From the NCBI GenBank assembly GCA_009885085.1, contig VFLK01000025.1:1-34733 (forward strand): a stretch of DNA of 34,733 nucleotides, in the 5' to 3' direction. Of this stretch, positions 1-8,558 are shown one piece after another (position 1 is the stretch's first letter; every line of letters begins with the position of its first letter). The translations under genes were made by a program, and so were the position numbers. The stretch comes from Minisyncoccota bacterium. GTDB taxonomy: Bacteria > Patescibacteriota > Microgenomatia > UBA1400 > PJMF01. The notes beneath the pieces are model-generated. The model made no database searches. It was not told the origin of the DNA and saw only the letters and a list, made by a program, of their open reading frames with translations.

Positions 1-1365
1 AAACATGGGCTAGTTTTCGGACTTTCCATATTGGGTGCGGTCATTGTTTTTTCCATCTTCATACCAACTATGGTTTCTAGTTTAGAATTTAAAAAAAGAA
101 ATTATGTGGGTTTGGTCGGAAATTATACAATCGACAACTTACCAAGAGAGATTACCGAGAAACTTAGTGCAGGATTAACAACAATCAATGAGGATGGATC
201 AGTATCACCATTGCTATCTCAAAGATGGAGCGTTGAACAAGACGGAAAAACCTACAGATTTATTCTAAAGGCAGATATCTATTGGAGAGATGGCAAGAAA
301 CTCGAACCTCAAGACATTAAATATAACTTTGAAGGTGTAGAAACAATAATTACTCCAAATGATATTGTTTTTAAGTTGCCTGATTCGTATGCACCATTCC
401 CTACAGTAGTATCTGAGCCAATAATTAGAAAAGAGGATGTCAAATATAACCTCTTCTTCACAAGACCAATATTAATAGGCATTGGAAAATACAAAATGTC
501 TGACTATGAAACAAAAGGTTTGAGAATAACCGAGGTAACATTAGACAGTAAAACAGATCGATACATTTATCGATTTTATTTAACAGAAAATGATGCTGTA
601 ACGGCATTCAAGCAAGGTGAGGTTGATGATTTGCCATATTTAACTAGAGAACAAGATATTTTTAGCTGGCCGAACATAAACCTTACTGAAACACTAAATA
701 CTAATAGATATTTAGCGGTTTTTTTCAATATAAGGAATTCTTTTTTCTCTAAAAGTGTGAGGCAAGCACTTTCATATGCAGTCGAAAATACAAGTGATGA
801 AACAGACGCAAACGGACCTATCGATCCAAAATCATGGGCTTTTCTTCCAGCTGGTAAATCTTATGAAAAAGATATGAACAGAGCTGTAGAAAGACTTTTG
901 GACGAAATACCTCAAACTAAAATGGATCTAGAATTAACAACCACATCATTATTTGAACCAGAAGCAGAAAAAATTAAAAATGATTGGGAAGAATTAGGAA
1001 AAAAAGCTTTTGAAGAATGTCAAACTTCTAGTAAAGTAACTGAAAAAAACCTATGCGAAAATGTAAATATAAGCGTATCTTTAAGAATTTCTAATTTCCC
1101 AGATATCAATAATTTTCAACTAATGCTAATTGGTCAAGAATCACCTCCCGATCCAGACCAATATTATTTATGGCACTCAGAACAGAATTCAAACTTTACA
1201 GGATATAAAAATACTCGTATCGATAACTTGCTAGAAAAAGGAAGAAAAACTGTTGACCAAAAGGAAAGAATTGAGATCTATCAAGAGTTTCAACAATTTT
1301 TTCTAGAAGACGCTCCTGCAATATTTATTAGACACCTATATTCTTATGAAGTGAGTAGAAAATAA
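1..1365 (+). CDS. Family 5 extracellular solute-binding protein (peptide/nickel type), 5'-truncated by window edge
   Basis: The reading frame is open to base 1, so the gene starts upstream; the listed TTG at 31 is only an internal codon. The first ~25 residues are a hydrophobic segment (GLSILGAVIVFSIFIP) that would anchor the protein in the membrane. It is followed by a substrate-binding fold with the family 5 signature region YRFILKADIYWRDGKKLEPQDIKYNF, and later PPDPDQYYLWHSEQ. Known members bind oligopeptides or similar solutes outside the membrane for an ABC importer. No permease or ATPase partner lies downstream; the next gene is convergent and begins 1 nt later. It is shorter than typical 500-550 aa members, partly because of the missing 5' end. 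The family is clear, the substrate is unknown, and a non-transport role is possible. Confidence 0.85.
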   Translation, partial: KHGLVFGLSILGAVIVFSIFIPTMVSSLEFKKRNYVGLVGNYTIDNLPREITEKLSAGLTTINEDGSVSPLLSQRWSVEQDGKTYRFILKADIYWRDGKKLEPQDIKYNFEGVETIITPNDIVFKLPDSYAPFPTVVSEPIIRKEDVKYNLFFTRPILIGIGKYKMSDYETKGLRITEVTLDSKTDRYIYRFYLTENDAVTAFKQGEVDDLPYLTREQDIFSWPNINLTETLNTNRYLAVFFNIRNSFFSKSVRQALSYAVENTSDETDANGPIDPKSWAFLPAGKSYEKDMNRAVERLLDEIPQTKMDLELTTTSLFEPEAEKIKNDWEELGKKAFEECQTSSKVTEKNLCENVNISVSLRISNFPDINNFQLMLIGQESPPDPDQYYLWHSEQNSNFTGYKNTRIDNLLEKGRKTVDQKERIEIYQEFQQFFLEDAPAIFIRHLYSYEVSRK

Positions 1366-1366
1366 T

Positions 1367-2386
1367 TTATAATTTTCTCATTTTTTTTCTTAAAAATTCG
1401 AATGAAGATGTAAGACTATACTTTACTGATAGTGGAATGTCGTGAGAAGGCAAGTATTGAACTTCTTCACCTCCAAAGCCTCTCTTAAAAATCGAGACCC
1501 CAGCAAAACGGTGATTTTTTTCCTCTTCAGGAGCAATCCCCCAAAAATTATATTTTAATAATCCTCTCCTTTTTGCTTCCTTAATTGCCGCCCATTGGCA
1601 CGCATAACTTCCTGGAAATTTACCATTTTCTGGTGTTGAAATTCCATAGTGATAAACAGCCTCACCATTATAAAAAATAATAAAAGCTGATGCTAATAAA
1701 ATATCATCTTTGAATGAATGAATTAATATTACTTGATCGTCATCTAAAAATGAAGAAAATTGATTGAATAAAAAGTCATAAGAAAATGGAACGAACCCAT
1801 GTCGTTTGGCTAGATCATTTTGGAAATCACAAAACTTTTTAATGTCATTTTTATCTTTAGAAAAAATAGTTGTGATACCATCTTTCTCAGCTTTTTTAAT
1901 TGAGTAACGAGTATTCTTTCTCATTTGTTGCAAAATCTCATCCTCAGATTTTGTAAGATCTAGTTGAAGAGTTAAATCGGCTGTTAAATGCATTTGCGAA
2001 GCAACAGCTCCTAATTTTCTAACAGTGTCACTTAGTTTTTGAGAGTTTAATGATTGTGGTCTAAATCTGATAAATACAGCACTTTGCTCTTTTGCAATTC
2101 TCTTAATTTCTTCAAATGTTTGTGATACTAAATTCTCATCATCCCAATTTAATAATGGACCGCCAGCAATTGATAAATAGGTACCTCTCTTTGCAGCCTC
2201 TCTAACCAACTGAACCATGCCAACTAAATTTCCATCGTGTCTCACTAGTAACCTAGTAATAATTTTTCCCATTGATTCTTGAAACACTCCCCAATTCCAT
2301 GACTGCAAAAAGTTTGCTTCTTTAAATAACTTAATGTTTTGCTCCCAATTGTTTTTATCAGTAATGTATTCAAAATTTAGTGTCAT
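1367..2386 (-). CDS. FemAB-like peptidoglycan bridge aminoacyltransferase (GNAT fold)
   Basis: The 339 aa protein has the FemAB/FemX layout. An N-terminal half contains FLQSWNWGVFQESMGK, typical of the family start, and a second acetyltransferase-like half contains AVYHYGISTPENGKFPGSYACQWAAIKEAKRRGLLKYNFWGI. Known FemX/FmhB enzymes move amino acids from aminoacyl-tRNA to the peptide stem of lipid II. It is the last gene of a minus-strand run with an aminotransferase, a Mur ligase and a hydrolase, which supports a cell-wall role. ATG start, 15 nt after the upstream aminotransferase gene. Donor amino acid and acceptor are not readable from sequence. Confidence 0.85.
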   Translation of the reverse strand: MTLNFEYITDKNNWEQNIKLFKEANFLQSWNWGVFQESMGKIITRLLVRHDGNLVGMVQLVREAAKRGTYLSIAGGPLLNWDDENLVSQTFEEIKRIAKEQSAVFIRFRPQSLNSQKLSDTVRKLGAVASQMHLTADLTLQLDLTKSEDEILQQMRKNTRYSIKKAEKDGITTIFSKDKNDIKKFCDFQNDLAKRHGFVPFSYDFLFNQFSSFLDDDQVILIHSFKDDILLASAFIIFYNGEAVYHYGISTPENGKFPGSYACQWAAIKEAKRRGLLKYNFWGIAPEEEKNHRFAGVSIFKRGFGGEEVQYLPSHDIPLSVKYSLTSSFEFLRKKMRKL

Positions 2387-2401
2387 ATAAAAACTGATCC
2401 T

Positions 2402-3718
2402 TTAAAATTTATTAACGATTTCAATAATTTTATTAGCATTTTCTAAAGTAATATTTTGATGAGTTGGTAAATTCAAAATTTCACCTGCAAGTTTTTCCGC
2501 ATTCTGAGCTGATCCCTGTTTATATGCGGAACTACAATTAATTTTTCCGCAGTCAACTGCATTACGATACCACCGGTCAGATAAATATATGCCATTATCT
2601 TTCATAAATTTAATTAATTTATCAACATTCGTGGTTCTAATTGAAAATCTCAAATTACTCCCAGTTTCGATATCTTTTTTTGTATTTACAATTTTAATAT
2701 TAGAATTAGAAATCTTGTCTAAATAATAATTTGCGATCTTTTTGCGGTGAATTAATTGTTGATCAAGTTTTATAAAAGATCTGTTAGTAAGTTCTGCATA
2801 TTCAGGACTCATTAAAGATACTTTTGATGTTTTTGAAATTGCTGGCGATGCAATTAAACCAATGGATCTAGATATTTTTAAAATGATTTTTCCAATAAAT
2901 ATATCGTGAGTTTTCCTTCCTAAAAAAGTAATTACTGGATAGATCATGTCTCTATATATAATATTTTTAGAAAGTTTCAGTAAATTATTCGTTATGAAAT
3001 TTTCAATTTTTGCTCTTTGGTCAACTGTTAAATTTTTGAACACTACGGCTCCGCCAGAAACAGCGTCGATTATTTTGTCTCTACCAAATGAAAAGATAAT
3101 AGCGTCAGCATTCATTCCCAAATAATTTCCATTAAAATCTACTCCACCAATTCCTTGTGCCAAATCCTCAATCAGAATTAAATTATTTTCTTTACACCAT
3201 TTTTTAATGTTAATAATATCTGCAGGAATTCCTAAACTATGTTGGACCAAAACTGCTTTTGAATCAAGATTTTTTTGGAACACTTTATTTAGAGTTTCAA
3301 CAGTCATGTTAGTTGAATTATTATCAATATCAACGTAAACAGGAGTCGCTCCTGATCTTTTAATTCCCTCTTCTACTGCGAAGCAAGTGAAAGCTTGCGT
3401 TAATACTTTGCCCTTTGCAGTCACATCTTTGTGCCCCAGGGCAGCTTCTCTGGCTTCGCTATGGCCCAGGCCAGCTTCTCTTCCTACGGAATTCACCTTC
3501 TTAACCTTCTCGTCACTTGAAAGTAAAATCCTCAATGAAAATTCAATTGCGTCTCTTCCTTTGTAAAACAAATATGAATTTCCATCATAAGTTTTATCTA
3601 AGTATTTATGTAACTTATCGATACTTCCAGTATCACCTTTTGATACTGTTTGTTTTAATGCTAACATCACAAAATTAAATGAGTAATTAGAACCTAAGCT
3701 GTTAAAAATCGATTTCAT
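2402..3718 (-). CDS. DegT/DnrJ/EryC1/StrS-type PLP-dependent aminotransferase with in-frame insertion
   Basis: The 438 aa protein shows the sugar aminotransferase fold. TQAFTCFAVEEGIKRSGATPVYVDID is the usual cofactor-site start. LIEDLAQGIGG carries the PLP-contacting Asp, and FSFGRDKIIDAVSGGAVV carries the likely Schiff-base Lys at about residue 215. Family members make amino sugars or act on related keto compounds. Between the first helix (FSLRILLSSDE) and TQAFTC lies an extra stretch of ~30 residues holding a duplicated decapeptide (SVGREAGLGH, SEAREAALGH), coded by GC-rich DNA unlike the rest of the gene. The gene is 1 nt from the Mur ligase gene upstream and 15 nt from the FemAB gene downstream. 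Substrate unknown. Confidence 0.85.
   Translation of the reverse strand: MKSIFNSLGSNYSFNFVMLALKQTVSKGDTGSIDKLHKYLDKTYDGNSYLFYKGRDAIEFSLRILLSSDEKVKKVNSVGREAGLGHSEAREAALGHKDVTAKGKVLTQAFTCFAVEEGIKRSGATPVYVDIDNNSTNMTVETLNKVFQKNLDSKAVLVQHSLGIPADIINIKKWCKENNLILIEDLAQGIGGVDFNGNYLGMNADAIIFSFGRDKIIDAVSGGAVVFKNLTVDQRAKIENFITNNLLKLSKNIIYRDMIYPVITFLGRKTHDIFIGKIILKISRSIGLIASPAISKTSKVSLMSPEYAELTNRSFIKLDQQLIHRKKIANYYLDKISNSNIKIVNTKKDIETGSNLRFSIRTTNVDKLIKFMKDNGIYLSDRWYRNAVDCGKINCSSAYKQGSAQNAEKLAGEILNLPTHQNITLENANKIIEIVNKF
3431..3490 (-). repeat. Two tandem 30-bp GC-rich units inside the aminotransferase gene
   Basis: Units 3461-3490 and 3431-3460 match at 22 of 30 positions and keep the reading frame, each coding a decapeptide ending LGH. 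By count, 38 of 60 bases are G or C, far above the surrounding AT-rich gene. They sit in the extra segment absent from typical family members. Confidence 0.85.
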
Positions 3719-3719
3719 A

Positions 3720-5225
3720 TTATTTTAAATATTTATTTATCCATCCTGGCATTCTACCCTCAACCAAGATCATCTCATGATAAGTCAAATTTAACAAAAA
3801 GTTTATAATTCTAGTCTGATCATTTACAGATTCTGCACTGAACAATTTTTCTTTAAAAACATCTTGAAATTGTTTGATCCCAGACTCACCAACATAAAAA
3901 ACTGTGTCAAATACTTCAAATGCTTTTTTAGCTAATTCAGTGTGAATGCTATTTGACTCATCTCCTAGATCAACTATTCCTGATGTTATAAGAACTTTTT
4001 TTGGATGATTAATATGTGCTGCTAAATTAATTGCCGCAGAAAATCCATTTGGATTGCTAGTTCCTCCGTCATTAATAATTAGGCTTCCTACTTTTGTACT
4101 GTACGAATAAATAAACTTATCGTCGGGGACAAATTTTGAAATTGCTTCCACAATATCTTTATCAGTAACTTCGAGTTTTTGCGCTACTGAAAGAACCATT
4201 ACAACTATTTCAAGATAATGCATTCCAAGCAAATTAGTACTTACTTGCTGACCAGCAAAAACAAATTGAAGTTTCCCAACTTTGTTTAGATGAGCCTTCA
4301 TTACAACCGAATCTTTATTCTCAACTTTGGCTGCAATCATTTCAAGATTGCCTTTTGAATGAGAATTCTCGCCCATTCCTTTTTCACAAATCTTTTTGGC
4401 ACCAATATCATTTCCATTCCAAACCACAACTGAACCAGGATCTAAAGATTTTACTAACTCTGATTTTGCTTCAATAATCGAATCAACGCTACCAAATAGT
4501 CCCAGATGTTGCTTTGCTAGTCCAGTTATTATGGCTAAATTCGGCTTGAACCAAGATGCTAGGATCTTTATCTCTCCTTTTTTGTAGGCCCCATATTCAA
4601 GAATCATAATCTCCTGATTTTTGAAACCTTTATTAATACTTTGAGCAACAGAAAATTTTGTGTTAAATGATTTTGGAGTTTTAAAAACACTAAATTTTTT
4701 TTCTAGAACCGCTGCTAAAAGTACTTTAGTGGAAGTTTTTCCATAGCTTCCTGTGATCCCAATAATTTTTGGTTTTAAGTTTTTAACTTTTGAGTGAGCT
4801 GATAATAATTCCAACCAAACTCTAAATGAAGCTACTAAAGCTGTTGGTAAAACTGCAACTAGTATCAATAATGGAATGACTGCTAAATAAATCAATAATC
4901 CAAATATCATTAGCAAAATAAAAGCAATACTTCCAAATAAAAGACTTCTACTAACTAAGCATGTCACTAAAAATAAAAATATAACTATAAAAATAATTGT
5001 AACTATTATAATTCTTGAAGTTATTCTAGGTCGCTTTAAACCAGTTCTTGAAAAATCTTTTTTTTGAGGAAATATTCTAAATATCTCTTTTTTTCCTTCA
5101 TCTGATTTAATAAATAAAATTAATCTATCAGCTCTATATTCTTTTTGCTGAGCAATCGCTAACCATCGTAAAGCTCTAATGAAAAATGATGTTAAAAATA
5201 GAGTTAGGATTGATAAAGTCTTCAT
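3720..5225 (-). CDS. Mur ligase family protein (MurF-like) with membrane-spanning N-terminus
   Basis: The 501 aa protein carries a Mur ligase central ATPase domain: P-loop GITGSYGKTST at residues 156-166, then EYGAYKKGEI and ITGLAKQHLGLFGS, and a C-terminal domain with SNPNGFSAAINLA and VLITSGIVDLGDESN. These match MurF-type ligases, which join a peptide to UDP-MurNAc-peptide using ATP. Residues 1-150 are not the usual substrate-binding Rossmann domain. They contain a hydrophobic start and strong membrane segments at about 70-92 and 97-135. The enzyme should therefore be membrane-bound and may act on a lipid-linked or otherwise altered substrate. It lies between the hydrolase (11 nt) and aminotransferase (1 nt) genes in one operon. 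The ligase family is certain; the exact reaction is inferred. Confidence 0.85.
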   Translation of the reverse strand: MKTLSILTLFLTSFFIRALRWLAIAQQKEYRADRLILFIKSDEGKKEIFRIFPQKKDFSRTGLKRPRITSRIIIVTIIFIVIFLFLVTCLVSRSLLFGSIAFILLMIFGLLIYLAVIPLLILVAVLPTALVASFRVWLELLSAHSKVKNLKPKIIGITGSYGKTSTKVLLAAVLEKKFSVFKTPKSFNTKFSVAQSINKGFKNQEIMILEYGAYKKGEIKILASWFKPNLAIITGLAKQHLGLFGSVDSIIEAKSELVKSLDPGSVVVWNGNDIGAKKICEKGMGENSHSKGNLEMIAAKVENKDSVVMKAHLNKVGKLQFVFAGQQVSTNLLGMHYLEIVVMVLSVAQKLEVTDKDIVEAISKFVPDDKFIYSYSTKVGSLIINDGGTSNPNGFSAAINLAAHINHPKKVLITSGIVDLGDESNSIHTELAKKAFEVFDTVFYVGESGIKQFQDVFKEKLFSAESVNDQTRIINFLLNLTYHEMILVEGRMPGWINKYLK

Positions 5226-5236
5226 AAATAATTAAT

Positions 5237-5947
5237 TTAAAAAATAAAATCATTCACTAATTTTGCAGTTTCCTTTGGATGTGTGAATTGTGGCGAATGT
5301 CTAGCATCTTTAATAAATTCAAGTTGACTATTTGAAATTAACAAATGCATTTTTTTAGCATTCTTCACAGGAGTTGTTAAATCATTCTCTCCCCAAATTA
5401 TCTTTGTCGGAACCGTAACTTGTGGCAAATCTTCAAAAATTTGGTTATTCAAAACTTTTGCCATAGTTTTTCTCAACAAAGGAGAAGCATTTTTATAATC
5501 TGCCTCACGTGCTAATTTGTACAGCAAGTTCCTAAAAAATTCTCCTCTTAACAAAACCTTTCCGACTTTAGATACAATCAAAAAAGCCGTTCGTTTGAAA
5601 ACTGCTTTTGGTGACATATCTCTAATACCAGAACTATCAAGTAAAATTAATTTTTCAATTTTTTCATTATTTTGTGCGGCATATTTAATGGCTAACTGGC
5701 CACCAAAAGAATGACCTAACAAAATAATTTTTTTATCCTTTGAATTCTCATTTATTTGCGTAGTAAGCCACAATAAATAGTTGTCAAGATTCCAAACTTC
5801 ATTCAATGGTGCTGAAAGTCCTGGAATTTTCAAAAACTCAACATGTAGACCATTAACTTCCAACTCATCAATAAATGGTTGCCACATTTTTTTATTTTCA
5901 TCAGCTCCTCTAACAGCCCAGCCGTGTAATATAAATATCGTTTTCAT
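5237..5947 (-). CDS. Alpha/beta hydrolase
   Basis: This ~236 aa hydrolase has FILHGWAV (oxyanion-hole HG), nucleophile elbow GHSFGG, the acid region WGENDLTTPV and the catalytic His in DARHSPQFTHP, so the Ser-Asp-His triad looks complete. Family members are esterases, lipases, peptidases and similar enzymes; the substrate cannot be told. I chose the ATG at 5947 (MKTIFILHG), the normal start for this fold. The longer version uses a TTG at 5962 and adds only five residues. It is the first gene of the minus-strand cell-wall run and is transcribed away from the cyclophilin gene. A weak -10 candidate (TATACT, minus) lies at 5997-6002. Confidence 0.85.
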   Translation of the reverse strand: MKTIFILHGWAVRGADENKKMWQPFIDELEVNGLHVEFLKIPGLSAPLNEVWNLDNYLLWLTTQINENSKDKKIILLGHSFGGQLAIKYAAQNNEKIEKLILLDSSGIRDMSPKAVFKRTAFLIVSKVGKVLLRGEFFRNLLYKLAREADYKNASPLLRKTMAKVLNNQIFEDLPQVTVPTKIIWGENDLTTPVKNAKKMHLLISNSQLEFIKDARHSPQFTHPKETAKLVNDFIF

Positions 5948-6004
5948 TTTTTTATAGACCAATCTTTACTTTAGAATACAACCTTGAGTCAATTGTAGTA
6001 TATT

Positions 6005-6033
6005 TTGAGTGTTTTAGCAGTTTCAGTTATAAT
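6005..6033 (+). promoter_or_regulatory. Sigma70-type promoter for the cyclophilin gene
   Basis: TTGAGT (6005-6010) and a perfect TATAAT (6028-6033) are separated by exactly 17 bp. Transcription would start near 6040, leaving a leader of about 100 nt before the ATG at 6139. Confidence 0.7.
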
Positions 6034-6043
6034 AGACTAGTTG

Positions 6044-6075
6044 CGAAATGTAAAATAAACAACAATTTTATTTCG
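6044..6075 (+). other. Inverted repeat (RNA hairpin) in the 5' leader of the cyclophilin gene
   Basis: CGAAAT-GT-AAAAT pairs with ATTTTATTTCG across an 8-nt loop, with one 2-nt bulge. It lies just after the predicted transcription start. A separate 10-bp palindrome, AGTTGCAACT, lies at 6100-6109. No known riboswitch is recognised. Confidence 0.5.
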
Positions 6076-6138
6076 TTACGAGTCTATTTTCAATTTAAAA
6101 GTTGCAACTCTTTGATTCTTAAGTATACTAGCAAGCAT

Positions 6139-6837
6139 ATGAAAAACTCACGAATAATTGCCCTTATTGCGCTTCTAGCATCTACCACGATATTATTTTC
6201 CGGATGTACCAACCCAGAAAATGCAGACGATGCAAATGATACTCCAGATGATATTAAAATAAATTTTGATTCAACTAATAAGGATTCAGGTATAGAATTA
6301 ACAGATACTAAATTATCAAATAAGGAAACAGTAACACCAATGCCAAATAAACAATACAAAACAATTGAAGACTTCAAAAAAATTGACGCAACCCAAGCAG
6401 TTTTTGAAACAACAAAGGGCACTTTGGTAATCGATCTTTACAGAGACAAAACTCCTTTAACAACAGCAAACTTTCTAGATTTAATTGATAATGGCTTCTA
6501 CGATGGAATAATTTTTCACAGAGTAATACCTGGATTTATGGCCCAAGTTGGTGATCCTTTTACAAAAATACCTGGAAATGAAAGCAAATGGGGAATGGGA
6601 GATCCAGGATATAAAATAATGGATGAATTTGATCCTACACTCAAGCATGATTCACCAGGAATTCTTTCAATGGCAAACTCAGGACTAAACACCGGTGGTA
6701 GTCAAATATTTATAACTTACGCCCCACAGCCTCACCTAGATGGAAAACATGCGGTTTTTGGAAAATTGGTCGAAGGCATGGATGTCCTAGAGTCAATAGA
6801 AGTTGGCGATAAGATCATCAAAGCAAGCTATAGATAG
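6139..6837 (+). CDS. Lipoprotein cyclophilin-type peptidyl-prolyl cis-trans isomerase
   Basis: I start at the ATG at 6139, which gives 232 aa; the ORF-track TTG start would put nine residues before the signal peptide. MKNSRIIALIALLASTTILFSGC is a lipoprotein signal with lipobox FSGC, so the mature protein should be lipid-anchored outside the membrane. The cyclophilin domain has TTKGTLVIDLYRDKTPLTTANF, FHRVIPGFMAQVGDP (catalytic Arg), NTGGSQIFITYA and HLDGKHAVFG. The residue matching human CypA Trp121 is His here. Family members catalyse Xaa-Pro isomerisation; as a surface lipoprotein it probably folds exported proteins. It has its own promoter and long leader, and is followed after 16 nt by the DUF4012 gene. 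Confidence 0.92.
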   Translation: MKNSRIIALIALLASTTILFSGCTNPENADDANDTPDDIKINFDSTNKDSGIELTDTKLSNKETVTPMPNKQYKTIEDFKKIDATQAVFETTKGTLVIDLYRDKTPLTTANFLDLIDNGFYDGIIFHRVIPGFMAQVGDPFTKIPGNESKWGMGDPGYKIMDEFDPTLKHDSPGILSMANSGLNTGGSQIFITYAPQPHLDGKHAVFGKLVEGMDVLESIEVGDKIIKASYR

Positions 6838-6853
6838 TAGAATGAGATAATTA

Positions 6854-8533
6854 ATGTGGAAAAGAATCTTAATATTATTAGGGATAATTTCTGTAACATT
6901 TTTTGCCATTCTAATTTTCCTAATATCTCGCACTTTCAACCAATTAAATAATGGTAATTTTCAAGAAGCAAGAGAAACTGCGCTTCAATGCCTTTTAATT
7001 ATCGAACCTCTTTCAAAGTTTACCTTTTCTAAGAACAACGATATTGAGTTACTTAAGAATTCACTAAATTTAATTAGTGATATACCCTCTTATTCCGAAA
7101 CTTTGATATTAGCTAGCAACTTAAATCAAAATGAAAAATATATTTTTGATATATCAGGCTTAAAAAACATTTTAAATGAACTAGATCAAAGAATTAATAC
7201 TATAAATAATCAAATTTCTCAGTCAAAAATTGCGAATACAGTAATCAATGAAGACAAACTTCAAAAATTTAATCAATTGTCTAAAGCATTACCTGATTTT
7301 ATTAAATTTTTAGATAGCTTTTCAAATCAGGATCAAAAAATAATTATTGTTTTTCAGAACTCAGATGAGATCCGAGCAACTGGTGGTTTTATGGGCTCAT
7401 ATACCGTTTTAGATATCGTTGATGGAAAAGTTTTAGAAATTGTAACTGAAGACATTTATGATGCAGATGGTCAATTTGAAGGTTTTATTGAAGCTCCAAG
7501 TGGAGTTAAAGAATACTTGAGCGATGGCAAAGGCTTGAGACTTCCAAATGCCAACTGGAATCCAGATTTCCCAACAAGTGCTGAACAGATATTGCAGTTT
7601 TTTGCATTCGGAAATAAAAAAAATGTTACCACTCTTGTTGCCGTTAACCCAGATTATGCAAAGCTAATTTTATCGATTACTGGCAGCATCACTCTCAACG
7701 ATTATAATACGATAGTAAACAAAGATAATGTCACCGAAGTACTTAGATCGAGAAGAAGCTCATTTTTCCCAGGAAGCACAGAAAAAAAGCACCTTCTTGC
7801 TCAACTGTTAACACAAGTTCAAATTAAAATTAGTAATCTTGACGTTAAGTCTAAAATTAATATTCTTCAAGAATCTATAAATCAATTTTCTTATAACAAT
7901 ATTCAGCTTTATTCTAATGTTGATGAAATTGACGAAATAATTTCAAAATATAGGTTTAGGCAAGAACTCGAATATAAGGAGAATGCAGATTATCTTTTTA
8001 TAGTAGAATCAAATGTTGGAATTAACAAAGCAAATAAAAATATCAACCGTGACGTATTAATTGATAAAAATAATAATGAAACTTTAATAACAGTTAATTT
8101 CAAAAATAACAATTTCTCCCCAACGATTTCCAATTTAACAGGCTTAATCGACGAAGACGTTATAAATATTGATAAATCTAGCAACGGCAATGAAGCAAAT
8201 CACCTTGGATATGTAAATTATCAAAGAATTTTCATAAAACCAGAGCAAAGTTTGGATTTTATTAAATATAACGATATACAAATTTCTGATTGGCATGAAG
8301 GCATTATTAAAAATTCAAAAAATGAGGAATTTAAAGAAATTGGTTTTATTGTCACACTTAAAGAACAGGAAAGTTCTAAACTTGAAATTAAATTAAAAAA
8401 TCCTCAATCAGATGAAAATCAAATTTATATTCAAAAACAGCCAGGATTACCCGCAACTCCATACACGATTAAAAAAGACTCTTTTATTGCGCAATTTTTA
8501 TTAGAACAAAATACTCTGGTCAAACTCCAATAA
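6854..8533 (+). CDS. DUF4012 domain-containing membrane-anchored protein
   Basis: The 559 aa protein begins with a membrane segment (ILILLGIISVTFFAILIFLIS), then a mainly helical region, then the DUF4012 core: KIIIVFQNSDEIRATGGFMGSYTVLDIVDGK at about 162-192 and NANWNPDFPTSAEQILQFF. The core should lie outside the membrane. DUF4012 is common in CPR bacteria and Actinobacteria and usually sits among cell-surface genes; no biochemical role is established that I know of. A -10-like TAGAAT at 6838-6843 lies 10 nt before the ATG, so the gene may have a short-leader promoter besides read-through from the cyclophilin gene. Confidence 0.85.
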   Translation: MWKRILILLGIISVTFFAILIFLISRTFNQLNNGNFQEARETALQCLLIIEPLSKFTFSKNNDIELLKNSLNLISDIPSYSETLILASNLNQNEKYIFDISGLKNILNELDQRINTINNQISQSKIANTVINEDKLQKFNQLSKALPDFIKFLDSFSNQDQKIIIVFQNSDEIRATGGFMGSYTVLDIVDGKVLEIVTEDIYDADGQFEGFIEAPSGVKEYLSDGKGLRLPNANWNPDFPTSAEQILQFFAFGNKKNVTTLVAVNPDYAKLILSITGSITLNDYNTIVNKDNVTEVLRSRRSSFFPGSTEKKHLLAQLLTQVQIKISNLDVKSKINILQESINQFSYNNIQLYSNVDEIDEIISKYRFRQELEYKENADYLFIVESNVGINKANKNINRDVLIDKNNNETLITVNFKNNNFSPTISNLTGLIDEDVINIDKSSNGNEANHLGYVNYQRIFIKPEQSLDFIKYNDIQISDWHEGIIKNSKNEEFKEIGFIVTLKEQESSKLEIKLKNPQSDENQIYIQKQPGLPATPYTIKKDSFIAQFLLEQNTLVKLQ

Positions 8534-8543
8534 ACTAGATTCA

Positions 8544-8552
8544 TGATAAAAT
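8544..8552 (+). promoter_or_regulatory. Extended -10 element of prfB (predicted leaderless start)
   Basis: TGaTAAAAT is an extended -10 box (TG at 8544, TAAAAT at 8547-8552) ending 6 nt before the prfB ATG at 8559. The predicted transcription start falls on or next to the A of the start codon. No clear -35. Confidence 0.45.
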
Positions 8553-8558
8553 CATTCT

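Noticed and set aside
3375-3405. Partial palindrome GCAAG..CTTGC within the aminotransferase gene
   Set aside because: Short stem inside conserved coding sequence (TQAFTCFA); chance pairing is likely.
6090-6422. 110-codon minus-strand ORF over the cyclophilin start
   Set aside because: It is a shadow of the signal peptide region and overlaps a well-supported gene and its leader.
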